This document shows, one piece after another, positions 1-11,335 of a stretch of 64,000 nucleotides of DNA. The notes below the pieces were generated by a model. The model was not told the DNA's origin. It saw only the letters and a list, made by a program, of their open reading frames with translations, and did not search any database. Source of the DNA: Paramecium pentaurelia (taxonomy: Eukaryota; Ciliophora; Oligohymenophorea; Peniculida; Parameciidae); NCBI GenBank assembly GCA_905183005.1, contig CAJJDO010000049.1, positions 1,856 through 65,855 of the forward strand, written 5' to 3'. The stretch's first letter is position 1. Every line of letters starts with the position of its first letter. The translations under genes were made by a program, and so were the position numbers.

Positions 1-440
1 GTTATGATAAGAATAATACCAAAAAAACAGTATACAAAGATTTAAGATATTATTGCATTCATGCAACTAAAAGTTCTATTTCATAATATTTTAAAATGTG
101 CTAAATTTCCATTTTAGTAATGCTTCAAGATTGTTAAAAAAGAAAATAACTATAAAATAGAACTCTATCAACAAATATTGGACACAAGAAGTATATTAAA
201 ATAGATTTAAATTAAGGGTTAATATAGGTTTGTTGTTAAATTAATCAAGTGTTACTCCAATAATTCCTAAAAGGAAACTGTTTTTTTTAAAAAACTCTCT
301 TATACCTTGAAAAATTGAAGTCTGGGTAAACCATAATATTAGATGTATCTAAATTTTAAATAATATTCTTTTACTGTAAAGGAGTGTTAAAAAAAGGATA
401 TCTTGTATTTTTAACCTAAATTTCTTTATATCTATAATCT
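1..440. other. AT-rich stretch without a recognisable gene
   Basis: I found no conserved protein, RNA gene or clear repeat here on either strand. It lies at the left edge next to a WD40 relic and may be decayed coding sequence. Confidence 0.4.
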
Positions 441-709
441 GAACAATACTTGTTTTTGATTTCCCATAGAGGGATAGAGTTATCCCAACTACCAGAAGCT
501 ATTGTATTTCCATCAGGAGAGAAACAGACTGAATTCACACAACTACTATGACCATCTAATTTGGCTTTTTATTATCCTGTTTTGACATCCCATAGACGGA
601 TAGACTAATCATAACTACCAGAAGCTAATGTATTTCCATCAGGAGAGAAACAGACTGACATTACAGTACAAGTATGATTATTTAATTTGGCTTTTTATTA
701 TCCTGTTTT
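441..709 (-). pseudogene. WD40-repeat fragment (about two blades)
   Basis: Read on the minus strand with TAA/TAG as Gln, this gives almost two tandem WD40 units. Each contains the block VCFSPDGNT(L/I)ASGS followed by D-x-SI-x-LW(D/E), joined by a K-T-G-Q-Q-K-A-K-L linker. The two units are nearly identical in DNA, so they are a recent duplication or an array under homogenisation. No start codon, further blades or flanking domain is visible on either side: the upstream side (above 710) and downstream side (below 441) lose the pattern. A complete beta-propeller needs about seven blades, so this is a truncated relic of one of the many Paramecium WD40 genes. An exon of a larger gene with undetected introns is the less likely alternative. 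Confidence 0.75.
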
Positions 710-1624
710 CAGTATTTTGTTTAGAGGATATTTTTAAATCACTAAACAACATTGGAGAGAAAGATGCTTGTTTGGTAATTTTCTAATAATTGCTAATCAT
801 AAAGGGAATATAGATTGATAGATCCCCTAATGGGATGAGAATACTTTGAGCTAAATCACTAATGATCAATCATAACAATAATTTTAGGAATAAAGAAATG
901 TTGCTGGTCATATTAGGTATTTTTAGAATTTTCTGAAAGTTTTAATAGAGAATCATATTCTATATACTAAAAAAATCCTTAAATCCTAATAAACAATGAT
1001 TTAATTATAATACATCATATTAAATGAACAATCCGTCGTTCAGAATTTATATCACGAACTTAAAAATCACCATGAAAATTATATTTGATACTTCATTTAA
1101 TTATTTAATTATTAGGTTGTTTTGGAAGAATTCACTAAGCAAATTAAAATGGGCAAGGCTGGTTTCTTGTATAAATATATACAAACTTATTGATTTAAAA
1201 AGCAACTAAACGTTAGATATCCTATTTTTTTATTAAATGACACTATGATGTCATTCTAAAGTTTAAAAATTGCAGTTTATGTAATTTTCTTACTAGTGAA
1301 CCTTGTGTCATCCTTAATTTTTCTGCTTTGAGTAAAAGTATATTGTTTATGCTTAAATATAGATTTGTCAAATTGAGGAGCTTATGCATTTCTCAAATTA
1401 TTTTTCCTATTCCCTTTAGAGCTAGAGTTGCCAAATTATTTGAGCAGTATTTCTTATATGAACTCACAGTTTTTAGATACATATTTTAAAGAAGAATACT
1501 TAATAGTTTTAAAAAGATCTAAACAAACCTTTCCCTAAGATAATTCTTTAAATTTCCCATCTATTTTTCTCACATCTCGATATAGACATTAACCCTATTT
1601 CATTTCATCTCAGCTAATTAATGA
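710..1624. other. Stretch without a supported gene
   Basis: Only short open frames are present, such as one starting at 1024 on the plus strand. None shows a recognisable motif. I see no RNA gene or tandem repeat. Confidence 0.4.
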
Positions 1625-2529
1625 TTAATACTCTTAGTCGTATATTATGACAAATTATTGTTTTATTTCAATAGAAGAAAAAATTCTTAGGCTATTGAAA
1701 AGGCTGTATAAACTCTCCTTAAGAAAATTTTTCATAAATTTTTCAACTTAAGATGTAAATTGTAATAAAAATAATTACTTCTTCCTTACCAAAACCAAAA
1801 ATCTGGATCGTTTTAATATGATTCCTCGTATCTTTATTATCTAGGATAGGCTCATTATTGCGAACTTTCAATCTTAGAATCCACAAGCCCATCCAAACAC
1901 AAAACTACTATAACCTAAAATCAACTCTCCCTAAGCACTCGGCTAACAGTTATAGAGCAACTGCATTATTTTAATATAAAAGACCTACTAGAGAGGGTGG
2001 TAGAATCGAGGGCCTGGAATAATTATTTTAGCTAAAATAGAGATTATTTATAAATTTCATCCATCTATTTTATTAGAGATTACAAGAATTAAATTAAAAA
2101 TCTTTAGACATCTCTAACTATCCCCTTTTGTATTACAAAATTTAAAGAAAACTAATGGCTGAAAATATTGGTATTGATTAAATTCTTGATAGAATAATAA
2201 TTGCTACAGAGTTATTTTTGATGAAGATTTAAATGAATTTTCAACATGAATTGATATTAAGGTCAGATATTTTGAGATTACAAATTCATATCAACTAAAA
2301 AGTATCAAAATGCTTAATGAACGTGGAAATTTCTCTATGTACTTTAAATTATATTAGTTTATTAATGGACTAATCTAAATCTTATATTTAGAAATATAAT
2401 TATTCTAAAATTCAATCTAGAAAAATTATGAATAGAATATATATCATATCAATTATTTAATTTTTTTATTATATTCATCATATATAAATTCTTTAAACAA
2501 ATATCGTTTTGATAACTTTTTATTTATGA
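1625..2529 (+). pseudogene. Two overlapping open frames, possible broken gene
   Basis: One frame is open from 1625 to a TGA at 2219-2221. A second, one base out of phase, starts at an ATG at 2155 and runs to a TGA at 2527-2529. Both look protein-like in the ciliate code: the first contains Q-A-I-E-K-A-V-Q-T-L-L-K-K, the second a leucine- and isoleucine-rich stretch after M-A-E-N-I-G-I-D-Q. They could be one gene with a frame shift near 2150, or one may be chance, since the lack of TAA/TAG stops makes long open frames cheap here. The segment 1915-2035 is noticeably less AT-rich than its surroundings. Family not recognised. Confidence 0.3.
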
Positions 2530-2859
2530 AATTGGGCTGCTTTACTGTTAAGTTTTAATTTAAAGAGTAAAGATTATCATATAATGGATTATATTGTTTA
2601 TAACAATACTGATGATTTTATTTATATAAGATCAATTGATTACCAAAACAAAAGAATAGTACTTAAGTTAATGTATATAAGTTAGAAATATAATTTAATG
2701 TGGTAATAATATTCAGAAAAATATACTAAAAAATTAAATGAATGACAATTATTTTTATTTATTTAAGATTATAGACAAAACAATATTATGATTTCTTTTT
2801 TATATTTTCTAATAATATTTTCAATAATCTTTTGCAATTGAGATTGTAGAAATGGATAA

Positions 2860-4330
2860 ATATTACTAAATATAAAAATAATTGATTGTTATTGATGCTA
2901 TAAATTTTTGCCTAGAGGATTACTATTTTTATGGAGTATGGTCTAAATATAATCCTTTAAGCCCAATATCTTAAGTATGTAATATTGGATTATTTGATAA
3001 TAATTGCTTCAATATACATAACATTGACTAAAACTGGCTAGTGTAAATCTCATTTATTATGATGGTTTTAATTATAATTAGAAATAAATTAAAAAAAACG
3101 ATAAAATTCTCTGATAATGAGAAAAATCATGATAAATTTGTTATTCAAATGGATTTGTTGGAACATGAGAATATTTTGGTATTTTTTATTAAAATTTTGG
3201 ATAGTCTTAAAAAAGTAAATAAGAATTGAATTTTTTAAAATGCCTTCCTGAAAAAATATTAAGAAAATTTCCATTAAAATTTATGGTTTCATATTTACTT
3301 TTGAAGGAAATTGATAGTAACAGAATCAATATCTCTTCAAGAAGGAAGGAAATAATTTTGTTAAGTAACATATTTTTAGAAAAAATTTATAATATGAAAT
3401 TTGATTTCCACACAAAATTAAAGGCAATAAGCAATGGAGAATTTCGATTCTTATAATTGCAAGTTAAATATAAACTATTTAATTTTTGATGCAGATATAA
3501 AATGGTTAGATAAAAATATATACACATCAGAAAATATGAGTTGCATCTCATCCACTCTATAAGAGTTCACACATTAATTAGAAAATTAGCCTGCAAATCT
3601 AATTTAAATCTATCAATTACTATATGGTTATCAAATTTCAAGAACATAAAATTTTATAGTTTTTACATCATATAAATCTTCTTTTCCTTAAGTCTCCATT
3701 GATAATTAAGAAACTCCATTTCTAATCGAAGAATTGATTGAAAATAAAAAATGATATCAATCAAGTGTATTTGAATCTAACAAAATAATAGAAGTAAGGT
3801 AATTTCATAATCTTTAATTGAAATTGCAATTTGGAAATTATCTTTAATATCATAAAAATTACTTAAATCCCTTTATCAGAAATTTTGCTTTTTTGAATTG
3901 CAATAAATAATTTTAATGTATAATTTGCCACTTTAGCTGCTATGATTATGATGGTTCAACTAAAAAGAGACTGTTAATCTTGCACCAAAGAATCTAATCG
4001 AATTTATTATCCAGAATTTAATATGTGCTTATGTCGATTCTACACTACTAATAAATCAAAATGTTAATCTTATGAAAATTCAAATTTGAATTGAATAAAA
4101 AATAGTAAATCTATTAAATGTGAATTTGGATATTTTGAATGAGATCTATTTAAATTAAGAAGGAACAACTTAAGATGAGTCCCTTTTATTACCATATATT
4201 TTTCATTTGATAATTTGGAGATTTATGTTTGCCAAAATTGCATTTAAACAAATTTAGAGAGCATTTAAGTTAAAGTTATAGATTTTTCTTTACAATCTTT
4301 CTCTTTAGGCTTTTAAAATTTTTAAGTTAT
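2860..4330 (+). pseudogene. Decayed copy of a large surface/membrane-protein gene
   Basis: Reading in several plus-strand frames recovers protein-like blocks in order. Around 2925-3060 there is YGVWSKYNPLSPI, then G-L-F-D-N-N-C-F. Later comes F-I-Y-Y-D-G-F-N, then about 3226-3456 an open stretch beginning L-K-C-L-P-E-K-I-L, then WLDKNIYTSENMSCIS near 3505-3550, and near 3925-3960 a Cys block (C-I-I-C-H-F-S-C-Y-D-Y-D-G). The blocks lie in different frames and are separated by TGA stops, so no single reading frame is intact. This resembles, from memory, very large repeat-family proteins of unknown function in Paramecium. That family link is my inference; the frame breaks are seen directly. Confidence 0.45.
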
Positions 4331-5696
4331 TAGTCTTATATAAAAGAAAAGTCATAAAGGATTATTTTTATTAATGATATTTACCAACGAAATTTTAGTT
4401 TGATATTAAAGTTTCAAAAAACTCTTATTTTTAATCTTCTGCAATTATTTAGCAAAGTTTGTAAATTTAGTTATTTCAAATTACATCCAATACTTTATTG
4501 TATTAAATTGTTAAATTCAAGCATCTTAAATTAAAATATAAGTCAGTGTTTTTTTAAGAAATATTCTTTCTCGTAAATCAAATTAATGATTTTTAAACTA
4601 AGTTAATTTCCTAATTGAATAAAAAGATTATTTTCTACTTCTTTCAATCTAAATGCCATTAGTAATTATTCATTATTCAAAAACAAATAATAATTCATCT
4701 TTCTCTTTTATTTGAGTGAAGTATGATTCATTTTTTTATTATGTAATGACTCGATTTAAATTAATTACTTCTTAATTTTACCTACTTTTTTTTAACAGAT
4801 CGAGCGAAATTCTTTTTTATTTTATTACTTTGATTATTCAATCTCATAAAATTTTAATTTAAATTATTTAAAGCTATTTAGAAAAATCTTGCAAATTTTA
4901 TTATTTAATATTTATAATTACATCAAGATCTTATTCTTGATACTGATTATTTTTTTAGGAAATATAAAACACTAAATTACAATTCAATGTTAATTTAAAA
5001 CTTATAAGTTTATGAAGAATAAATTTTCCCTTTTCATTAATATTTACTAAATTATTTCAAGAATTAATCAATTAATATCAATTTTCTCTATATATATGAT
5101 AAAGTTTGATTCTAATTATATTGCTCATATTTAAACAATTACACAGTTTAAGTGTTTTTAGCTTTTGTTAAATAACAGATTATAGTTTATGAATTTGAAT
5201 TTATAGCAAATTTCATAGATTATTAATTAAAGAGGATTTACACTTGATTTGATATTTTTTTCCTCTTTTTATTAATTTATTTGTTAATCAATAACATACT
5301 TTCAGTTGAAATATTGAAGATATTATTTCAATCCTAATTTTTCCATTTAATAATTACAAGAATAAATCCTTTATCACTTAAAATTAAACACCTTTTGAAA
5401 ATATTTTTGATAAATTATTTTAAGGCTGCTAAATTAAATTACATATTAGTCTCGTAAATAAATTTTGCTAATCTCTTTATAATTTATCAGCAAACTACAA
5501 TTTACAAGTTTTTCATTACATCAAAAACTTCTTTGAAATTTTGTATCAAAAAGTTAATATAATATTAGTTTCAAATTCATCAAGTAAGAGAACTTTTGTC
5601 AACAGAAATTATTTTAGATAATCATTTTAGAATGAAAATAAAAACATTAAATTGAATGAAAAATATCATGATAAATTATACTATTAATATTAATTA
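4331..5696. other. AT-rich stretch with gene-like fragments but no intact gene
   Basis: On the minus strand, short runs look protein-like (for example a Q-Y-Q-E-Q-D-L-D-V-I-I-N-I run near 4930 and K-K-N-F-A-R-S near 4810), but TGA stops and frame changes separate them. I could not assemble a gene. Confidence 0.35.
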
Positions 5697-6912
5697 TCAA
5701 TATTTTCTTTTATAAATTTTTTGAGTTCTTTTTAAATTCTTTCTTTTTCTAAATTAATGATAAAATTATATACTTAATAATTTACTTATAAAGGAGATTT
5801 TGACTTTTCTTATTCTATATTTTAGGTATCTTTGAAAATTCAAAAATAATCTTCTTCAACATTTTACAAACTGGATTTTCTATTTGTTAATTTTTCTTTA
5901 TTTCCTAATCTGTATCAAATTGTTATTATTTAATTAGTTTTAAATCCAAGCTAAAAAATTAATTCGGTATAATTTTTTTCATATCATCATGATTTTTAGA
6001 CTGGATTTTTCTTTTTTATCTTCTCTTTATTTTATTTATTTTTCTGCTTTTCTTTTATTTTTCTTTTTGCTTTTTTGTTATAACCTTCTTTTTACTTAAA
6101 CTAATTTCTTGCTGATTCATAGGCAAAAAAGAAAGTTGAGTTTCGTGTTATTTTTTCACCATTGCCTCATTCTAAATTAAAATCAAATTTTATTTGGGGT
6201 CTTTATTTGAATAAACTTATTGCTCATCAATAAAATTAAGATTACAAGATTATAGATTTTCAATTTATTTATTTTATATGTCATAGGTAAGCTATTTATT
6301 TGAATCTATGTTTTTTTGGTTTTTGGATTCATTTTTAAAACTTAATTCTATATTATTTTAAGTATTATCATTTGAATTAATCTCTTCCTGATTTACAGAG
6401 GAAGAAGAATAATTTTTTTCAAAAGATTAGACACAATCCAACTGAAATTTCGGTAATTATAAAATGTGATTATTTGTAAAATCAAGAGTTGAATGTGGGC
6501 TATATAAATCCAGTTTCAAATTGTATTGAGATGAGTTGGATGTTGTATCTTCAATCAATGTTGAAGTAGTAAATGGATTATTTATCGTATTTCTTTTCTT
6601 AGAACAGAGATTTGATTATGATTTCATCTAATTGAATTTTTCATCATCTTATTTAAAATTTTATAAATGGGCGGAATATTTTTTAGCGCGAAAATCAGAT
6701 TTACAATAATTATTTAGAATTTTTATTGAATTAATTGTTTAAAAAATTGGTTCCTTTTCGTAATGCTTATTAAATTGTAAAGACATCTCTTAAACAGTGC
6801 TGTTACTTTGATTATTAAATCTTTAATATTTAATAACTTAAATATTTGGGACCATTCCAATTTTTTATAGATATTTCTAATACTCTTCATCATTTTGATC
6901 GATCTAGTTCAT
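5697..6912 (-). CDS. Hypothetical Lys/Asn/Ser-rich protein
   Basis: An ATG at 6912 opens a long TGA-free minus-strand frame with gene-like composition. The N-terminus begins MNQIDQNDEEYQKYLQKIG. A middle part is rich in Asn and Ser (N-Y-S-S-S-S-V-N-Q-E-E), followed by a strongly basic segment with K-K-K-V-I-T-K-K-Q-K-E-K-Q-K-K, which could be a nuclear localisation or nucleic-acid-binding region. The end is uncertain: an intron of about 25 nt near 5750-5775 gives a stop at 5697-5699. Without it the frame runs on to a TGA at 5599-5601. I recognise no conserved domain, so no function is proposed. It is the only intact-looking gene in the first 7.6 kb. Confidence 0.5.
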
Positions 6913-7641
6913 TTAATAAAATAATTAATGATTCTTAAAACATCAATATGATCTTTTAAATGAGAATTTTGCTGAAAATTTTTTTTTATAAAATTGTAAT
7001 AACACATAATCACATATTATATTATAAAATCAAATGTTAAATAATTTTATTATTCTGCTGAAAATAAGTTATTTCTCTATTCTCATTATCCATGTAATCA
7101 ATATTTGAGTTTTCTAATAATATTTTAGGGAGAAAATGAAACAAAATTTATATAAAATAAGTTGGCAAAAGCAATTATGATCACTTTTTCAATAATCCAA
7201 CAAAATTCATTAAACTATTCATAACAAATGAGAAATTAAAGTTAATACAAGCATAGTTGGAAAATCGTAACAGTGCTCTGTAATTTCTAGTGAGTGATTT
7301 AAGAGCAAATAAGTGAAAAGATGGCTAGATTTTCAAAATCCTTTAATCATATTATAAAAGGAACGTATAGTGTTATCACTTTGAAATAACAAAAGTCAAA
7401 AGATTTTTAAGGAATTCTTATTTCTGAAATAAAATTTTCGTTAATGATGATTAATTTTAAGAAGAAAAAAAATTTAGAATCAATTTTTTCAGCAATATTA
7501 AATCCAAAATAAAATATCTTAAATATAAGAATGGGGAAGAAATTTCGATTTATAATTAGGAAAAATTAATTAAAATCTTTAAGCGAGCTCAAAATTTTAT
7601 AAATAAAAAATTATCTTTCGGTAAAGATTTAAATACAAAAT
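6913..7641. other. Gap with a short coding-like relic
   Basis: On the plus strand about 7150-7311 reads N-Y-D-H-F-F-N-N-P-T-K-F and then L-E-N-R-N-S-A-L-Q-F-L-V-S-D-L before a TGA. No start, family or continuation was found, so this is probably a remnant. The rest shows nothing recognisable. Confidence 0.3.
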
Positions 7642-8446
7642 TCATAATTATTGTTCAGTGTGATCATATAATTTATCATCAGGTTCTAAATTATCTCCAA
7701 ATTAGATTGCATAATCAATTTCTCCTAATAAATTGTCAATGCTTTCATCATCACTAATATCTAAATACAGAAGTCTTCCAATCCCTATATTAGTAACCAA
7801 CTCACTTATCTTTTAAGTAAAAAATTTAAAGGATTTTGAGAATTCATACTAGTTTGCATACTCACTTTATTAGTTGAATTTATGAAGCTTTATATATCTC
7901 TTAATTTCTTTTTGTCTTAAATAAGGTCACACTTTAAAGTACAGTAAAGGCAGGCAATTCCAAAGCCATTGATGCCGACAAAGCCATTAAAAGGCCAGAT
8001 AAAAATTTAGCATCATCTTCAATAAAGTTAATGTCAACCAAATAAACAGAACTAATTGAAAATCCAGAATATACTAAAAATTATGCTAATTTTCTCATCA
8101 TATCAATATGTGAATATAATTCTATTTAACCTGGACAATCAAATAAAACATAGTCATCTTAAGCAATATTGTTTAATTATTCCTACATCCAATTCCAATT
8201 TTATAATAAATATTCCATGCAATAGACTAAACCACCATTTGGACCATACCCAAGTTCTTCCATCACATCACTCAAACATATTAATTCTCTAATATCAACT
8301 GCACATTTATATGGAATAAAATCAACAGCAGGGTCTAAATTGACCACTTCAATGTTCCTTTTAAAAGAACCTTCTTGCAAAATATTACAATAAGAAGTTT
8401 TTCCACTTCCTGCAGGCCCAATTATTAGTTAACCATAATATTACAT
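7642..8446 (-). pseudogene. GPN-loop GTPase (GPN3/GPN2-like), frame-broken
   Basis: GPN-loop GTPases help assemble and import RNA polymerase II. From ATG 8446 the protein starts M-Q-Y-Y-G-Q-L-I-I-GPAGSGKT, a P-loop at about residues 9-16. It then shows the family marker GPNGG at about residue 76, V-V-N-L-D-P-A before it, and L-F-D-C-P-G-Q-I-E-L-Y-S-H (Walker B/G3). The expected guanine motif (S)-K-C-D-L-I is present, but one base out of frame: a single base is missing at about 7931-7940. A second frame change at 7849-7865 could be another lost base or a 17-nt GT..AG intron. The C-terminus (Y-L-D-I-S-D-D-E-S, then I-D-Y-A-I-Q-F-G-D-N-L-E) matches the family and ends at TGA 7642-7644. Total length, about 267 residues, is normal. 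It is either a young pseudogene or an assembly indel. GPN3 is favoured by the C-terminal D-E-S...I-D-Y-A-I-Q pattern. Confidence 0.75.
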
Positions 8447-9764
8447 AATTAATTAAAAATTTATATAATTTTGTTCGAGTTTAAACAATTTTTCGGAATT
8501 CAATAATTTTCACTTAAATTTTAAAGAAAATATTCTCAATAAAAATAGAAACTTACCATCTTTCAATCAATTAAATTAAAAGTATAATTGTCTAATTTCT
8601 CCTTTTCAATTTCTTAATTATTAAAATTAATTTAAATATTTTACAAATTGAACAAATATTAATTATTATTTATTGGAAGGAAGTTATATCTTTTTATTAA
8701 ATTATATATTTTTGTTATATTTGATTCCCAGTTAATATTCGTTTTTCTTTATTGAAATACATATATATATGAAATTGACCGACTAATATTTTGATATTTA
8801 TACTCTATGAGTATGCTAAAACACCATAAATATTATTTTACCAAAAAGCTATAGGGGTGACGAGTCACTTAAACTTTTTTAGTAAACTATCATTTGATCT
8901 AAGCTTTCATACTTAATTTAAGGGTAAATTCCAATAGTCATGTGAAGGCATTTACACTCTGTAATTGAATTTCATATTAATATGATTATCATAATCATGA
9001 ATAATCATGAGGTCTTAAATTAATTCCTAAAGAATAGCAAGATTTTGATATATTGTTTAATTTTTGGACTGAATATTCATTAAATTAAATATAATATGTC
9101 TCTTTCATTCCTCAAATTATATAGACATTGCTGATGATTAACTTAAATCTGGAATTATACACATTTCAGAGAATGTAGCTCACTTTAATCCTTGAGAAAT
9201 TGGTCATATGTATCTCCAGTGATTATTCCTATAATTTATTACTAAATCATTAAGACTTAGACTTCTTGGTTGATCCATTAAATCCTCCATTATTTATTCA
9301 GTTACATAAGGTCAATGTTCTTCTCCAAGTATGATCTCACTTTCTATTATTCAATTCACTCATGGTTCAAGTACTAATCAAAAGCTACTAAAGAAGGTAT
9401 AGGGTCGTAAAGGGGTCTGAATTTCCTGCCTTTATGTCTTGATACGAAATAAATTGAAGGAACTAAAACAAACTTCAAATATCAACCTATTCCTTATAAA
9501 AACAATCTTTTTATGAAAAATCAAAATTTTTAGCTTAAAATTTTATTAATTACAGTTTATTTATGCAAACCTCTATTTATAAAGAAAGAAAATCAATATG
9601 AAATTTTATAGTTGATTTCAATTACCAAAGAACTGGAATTTTCAAAAGACTTATTCACTTTATTCATCTTTATTAATTTCTAAATAAAAAATGAGAATTT
9701 TAATTCTTGTTTTATAATTGTTTTTAATTATTATTAGAAGTTTATTAATAAATTTATTTAACAA
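8447..9764. other. Long gap, possibly decayed coding sequence
   Basis: Frames around 9000-9480 are partly open on both strands, but no reading is continuous or recognisable. I see no RNA gene. The stretch 8980-9010 has short imperfect inverted repeats built on ATAATCATGA. Confidence 0.35.
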
Positions 9765-10049
9765 ATGAATGACGATTATTCGAGAACTTGTACTTTTGAG
9801 GAACTACAGTCAAGAATTCATAAAAAATAGCCTTCCTAAAGATAAATTTCTAATCTAATTGATTAGTTTGATTGGGATTCCAAATATGGCCCATATTCTG
9901 GCATGACCAGAGAAGATAGGTAATGTTGAATTTCATGAATTATTAGATACAATAGAGCAGTTGTTAATGGATTATAACCTCCTCCAGAGATCAAAAATTA
10001 CTTAAGCACAAAACCACATCCTTATACTTAATTTTATAAATTATGTTGA
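9765..10049 (+). CDS. POLD4: DNA polymerase delta subunit 4 (p12/Cdm1-like)
   Basis: This small accessory subunit stabilises DNA polymerase delta in nuclear replication and repair. The predicted protein has 85 residues, slightly short for the family (about 107 in human). The conserved core is complete: F-D-W-D-S-K-Y-G-P-Y-S-G-M-T-R at about residues 35-49, R-x-x-R-A at 52-56, then G-L-Q-P-P-P-E-I. These match the family pattern of aspartate, YGP, G-(I/M)-(S/T)-R, RA and PPPE. One intron of 27 nt at 9920-9946 splits the Arg codon after the TRED block. It is a multiple of three and carries an in-frame TGA, so a retained copy would be stopped. The N-terminal PIP-box typical of the human protein is not evident. 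Gaps on both sides are unusually large. Confidence 0.85.
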
Positions 10050-11335
10050 GAAATTAAAATTGATAGTGAAAAATTAATTATAAATACTTTATTCAACAAA
10101 ACTTAATTAATGAATCTGTTTTTAAAATATTGATTTTATCTGACTGATGTTGATTCCTTATACAATCTAAAGTAGCTTCTAACTTAATTTATATGATAAA
10201 AAAGATTCCTATGATAAAGTTTATTCTGCAGTTTCTGGTTTATTCATTTATATTTTTTTTTCAATATTGATTTATATGCTCCTTATTTTTATTTTCAGAA
10301 ATATTTATAGCTAAAAACTTGTATTTTCTATTGAATAATTTATAGTATTGATATTTTATTATTATTCCTCATTTCTTCTTGCATTAGTTAACGACCTAAT
10401 TCTTCAATTTTTACTAATAATATTTTTTAAGCATATGTTTAAAATGAAGAATTAAATTCTTCAAACAATTTATAACAATAAAAGCTTGATAGATTTTCGA
10501 TTTTCTATATTTATGTTCCAATTTATTTATTCTTTTTTTTTTGTTAGTGAGTATAATTTTTTGATTTATAACTTTCAATCTAAATCTTTCAAGGGAAAAT
10601 ATAATCCTGATTTAATTTATACTTTAATTTAACTACTATGGAAGAAAATAAATCTTCTAGATAGGCTAAGTTTTCATTAAATTTTCGTTTTTAAATTGAA
10701 TTTAAGATGCTGATTTTCAGATTAATTTCCAGAATTTTCAGCATATCTAAAGAAAATAGTTTCATAGTCTATGGTGTTAATCATCCATTTGATTCAAAAA
10801 TATTAATTAGCAACCTTTAATTCCATTAAATATTTGGAATAAGAATTAATTTTTATATTTAAATTATCTACTAATTTATATAAATTTCAATTTGAGTATT
10901 TTATTAATTCTGGATTTACAACTCTTAATATAAAACAAATAGATCTCTTTTTATAACATAGATATATTTTCTACTTAATCTAATAAAATTGAACATTAAT
11001 TTTTTTCCAAAGTTTCATTGTTGGGATATTCCCCATCAATAAACCAAATTAGAGATAACTAAGTTGTCTTCTGCAAAAAAGTGTAAATCCATGATCTGCT
11101 TCTCATTTAATGTATGATATTAAATCGTTTAACAAATTACTTACTGTCCATTGAACTCCTTAAAATCTGGATTTATTTATCTTAGATTTTTGATATTTAC
11201 TGTTAATTTTCAATTTATAATCTATATTTTTTTTCTAAAAGTTTTTATTACAATTGATAAAATTGGAAATTATATTTTTAACTTACAAATTTAATAATAG
11301 GTCTTTTTATACCATTTGAATATTAATTAGTGTAA
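10050..11335. other. Gap with one uncertain open frame
   Basis: A minus-strand frame from ATG 11151 to TGA 10762 gives 129 codons starting M-D-S-K-Q-F-V-K-R-F, including W-F-I-D-G-E-Y-P-N-N-E. It has no recognised domain and overlaps another partly open frame, so it may be chance or a remnant of the downstream part of the coiled-coil gene at 11336-12471. The remainder shows nothing recognisable. Confidence 0.3.
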
